A stretch of 6,025 nt of DNA from Bacteroidales bacterium UBA1458 (GTDB taxonomy: Bacteria > Bacteroidota > Bacteroidia > Bacteroidales > VadinHA17), in assembly GCA_002325785.1 (NCBI GenBank), contig DCSU01000094.1, positions 24,439 through 30,463 of the forward strand. The letters run 5' to 3'. Below the pieces are notes generated by a model that saw only the letters and a list, made by a program, of their open reading frames with translations, had not been told where the DNA came from and searched no databases. Shown in pieces: positions 4,818 through 6,025 of this stretch (position 1 is the stretch's first letter; every line of letters starts with the position of its first letter). A program made the position numbers and the translations under genes.

Positions 4818-6025
4818 ATGGCGCAAGTTGCTACAAGAGGAAGGCAGGATAAGAAGTCTTCAGTTGTTGTCATCCCTGAGGGTGGCAGGATACCACCGCA
4901 GACACCGGAGATGGAGGAGGCGGTTCTCGGAGCTGCCATGCTTGAGATAGAGGCTGCCAGGATGGTTGTTGACATTCTCAGGCCGGAGGTTTTTTACTCA
5001 GCGGCCCATCAGAAGATTTTTTCTGCCATTATCGAGCTGAACAAGCGTGACCAGCCCATTGATCTTCTCACCGTCACCCAGGAGCTTAAGCGTGTCAACG
5101 AGCTTGAGGAGGCCGGGGGGCCTGTTTATCTTACCGAGCTGACCTCCAAGATCGTCTCGGCGGCCAATATCGAATACCATGCCCGCATCGTCCTTCAGAA
5201 GTATATCCAGCGTGAGCTCATCAGAGCGGCAACGCTGATTCAGAACATGGTTTATGAAGATGCCCTGGATGTGACCGAGCTACTCGACAGGAGTGAGGAT
5301 GAGCTGTTCAGGATAGCTGAGGGAAACATCAAGCATGAGGTTGCGCCCATACACGAGGTCATAAAGCAGGCTCTCTCAGAGATAGAGGAGCTGGGCAAGA
5401 AGGAAGATGCACTTGTGGGGGTACCGTCAGGGTTCACGAAGCTTGACAGGCTTACCTCAGGATGGCAGAAGTCCGAGCTGGTCATCATAGCCGCCAGGCC
5501 ATCAATGGGTAAAACTGCCTTTGCTCTGACCATGGCTCGCAATATGGCTATCGATCATGGCAGGAAGGTGGCCATCTTCTCACTGGAGATGTCGGCCATA
5601 CAGCTGGTTAACAGGCTTATCGTTTCAGAGACGGAGATACCGGGTGACAAGATCAGGAACGGCAAGCTTTCTGCTGAGGAGTGGTCATTGCTTGAGTCGC
5701 GCATAAAATCGCTTACCGAGGCTACCATTTTCATCGATGACACTCCGGCAATTTCCGTCTTTGAACTCAGGGCCAAATGCCGCAGGCTCAAGGCCCAGGG
5801 TAAGCTTGACCTGGTGGTGGTAGACTACCTGCAGCTGATGACCGGGCCTCCTGATTCAGGGAGTCGCGAACAGGAGGTGAGCTCCATCTCAAGGGCGCTG
5901 AAGAGTATTGCCAAGGAGCTGGCTGTACCTGTTCTGGCTCTCTCACAGCTGAACAGGTCGGTGGAGACACGCGGAGGCAACAAGAAACCTATGCTTTCCG
6001 ACCTTCGCGAATCGGGAGCTATTGA
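4818..6025 (+). CDS. dnaB: Replicative DNA helicase DnaB, 5' part
   Basis: Hexameric ATP-driven helicase that unwinds the replication fork and recruits primase. The visible 402 residues run off the right edge at base 6025 with no stop; about 100 residues are expected to be missing. The DnaB N-terminal domain spans about 28-130 (PPQTPEMEEAVLGAAMLE, then HQKIFSAIIEL and LTVTQELK). A helical linker follows (about 150-190), then the RecA-like helicase domain begins with GVPSGFTKLDRLTSGW (201-216). Walker A is ARPSMGKT (226-233, bases 5493-5516), the catalytic Glu is in FSLEMS (Glu257), Walker B is LVVVDYLQL (332-340), and motif H4 is LSQLNRSVETR (375-385). All key residues seen are normal, and the common intein sites at Walker A and at SQLNR are uninterrupted. 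ATG 4818 is the first start after an in-frame TGA at 4797-4799, and MAQ fits Bacteroidota homologues. It is divergent from ispE and has its own candidate promoter. The alternative RecA-family protein RadA is excluded by the DnaB N-terminal domain. Confidence 0.96.
   Translation, partial: MAQVATRGRQDKKSSVVVIPEGGRIPPQTPEMEEAVLGAAMLEIEAARMVVDILRPEVFYSAAHQKIFSAIIELNKRDQPIDLLTVTQELKRVNELEEAGGPVYLTELTSKIVSAANIEYHARIVLQKYIQRELIRAATLIQNMVYEDALDVTELLDRSEDELFRIAEGNIKHEVAPIHEVIKQALSEIEELGKKEDALVGVPSGFTKLDRLTSGWQKSELVIIAARPSMGKTAFALTMARNMAIDHGRKVAIFSLEMSAIQLVNRLIVSETEIPGDKIRNGKLSAEEWSLLESRIKSLTEATIFIDDTPAISVFELRAKCRRLKAQGKLDLVVVDYLQLMTGPPDSGSREQEVSSISRALKSIAKELAVPVLALSQLNRSVETRGGNKKPMLSDLRESGAI

Noticed and set aside
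5493..5516. Possible intein in DnaB
   Set aside because: DnaB is a frequent intein host, but both the Walker A motif ARPSMGKT and the SQLNR motif are continuous, and no splicing-domain sequence is seen.
1..6025. Mobile elements, CRISPR arrays, tRNA/rRNA genes or a novel defence or other system
   Set aside because: No transposase-like frame, terminal inverted repeats, regularly spaced repeats or tRNA-like folds were seen; all long open stretches are explained by six conserved housekeeping genes.

Overview
The window looks like ordinary chromosomal DNA from a member of the Bacteroidota, probably Bacteroidales-like. This is inferred from protein character: a Tgt without the zinc cysteines, an LptF/LptG permease directly behind tgt, a carboxyltransferase ending in KHGIPPF followed by a small separate biotin carrier, and a DnaB whose N-terminus has the phrase GRIPPQTPEMEEAVLGAAMLE. 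Start codons lack good Shine-Dalgarno sequences, and AT-rich leaders contain TAnnTTTG-like elements, which also fits this phylum. No species can be named from sequence alone.

Layout. Bases 1-694 (+) are the 3' part of tgt (queuosine tRNA modification), cut by the left edge. It overlaps by 43 bases an LptF/LptG-family permease at 652-1791 (+), which belongs to lipopolysaccharide export. A 93-base AT-rich gap with a weak terminator-like hairpin separates these from a two-gene carboxylase unit: the carboxyltransferase subunit at 1885-3429 (+) and a 104-residue biotin carboxyl carrier protein at 3453-3767 (+). Convergent to them, 13 bases away, is ispE at 3781-4602 (-), encoding the GHMP kinase of the MEP isoprenoid pathway. 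The two stop codons lie in opposite arms of one hairpin. A 215-base AT-rich divergent region (4603-4817) then leads to dnaB at 4818-6025 (+), the replicative helicase, cut by the right edge.

How the genes relate. tgt and the permease are probably co-transcribed and translationally coupled. The carboxyltransferase and biotin carrier form two of the three parts of an acyl-CoA carboxylase (or of a related decarboxylase or transcarboxylase); no biotin carboxylase or membrane decarboxylase subunit is in the window. ispE and dnaB are divergent housekeeping genes sharing one regulatory region.

I found no mobile element, CRISPR array, RNA gene, defence system or unknown gene, and I do not think the window holds an undescribed system. 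The points most worth a second look are the missing zinc ligands in Tgt, the isoleucine at the carboxyltransferase specificity position, the hairpin over the two convergent stop codons, and the paired palindromes and direct repeat in the ispE-dnaB intergenic region.
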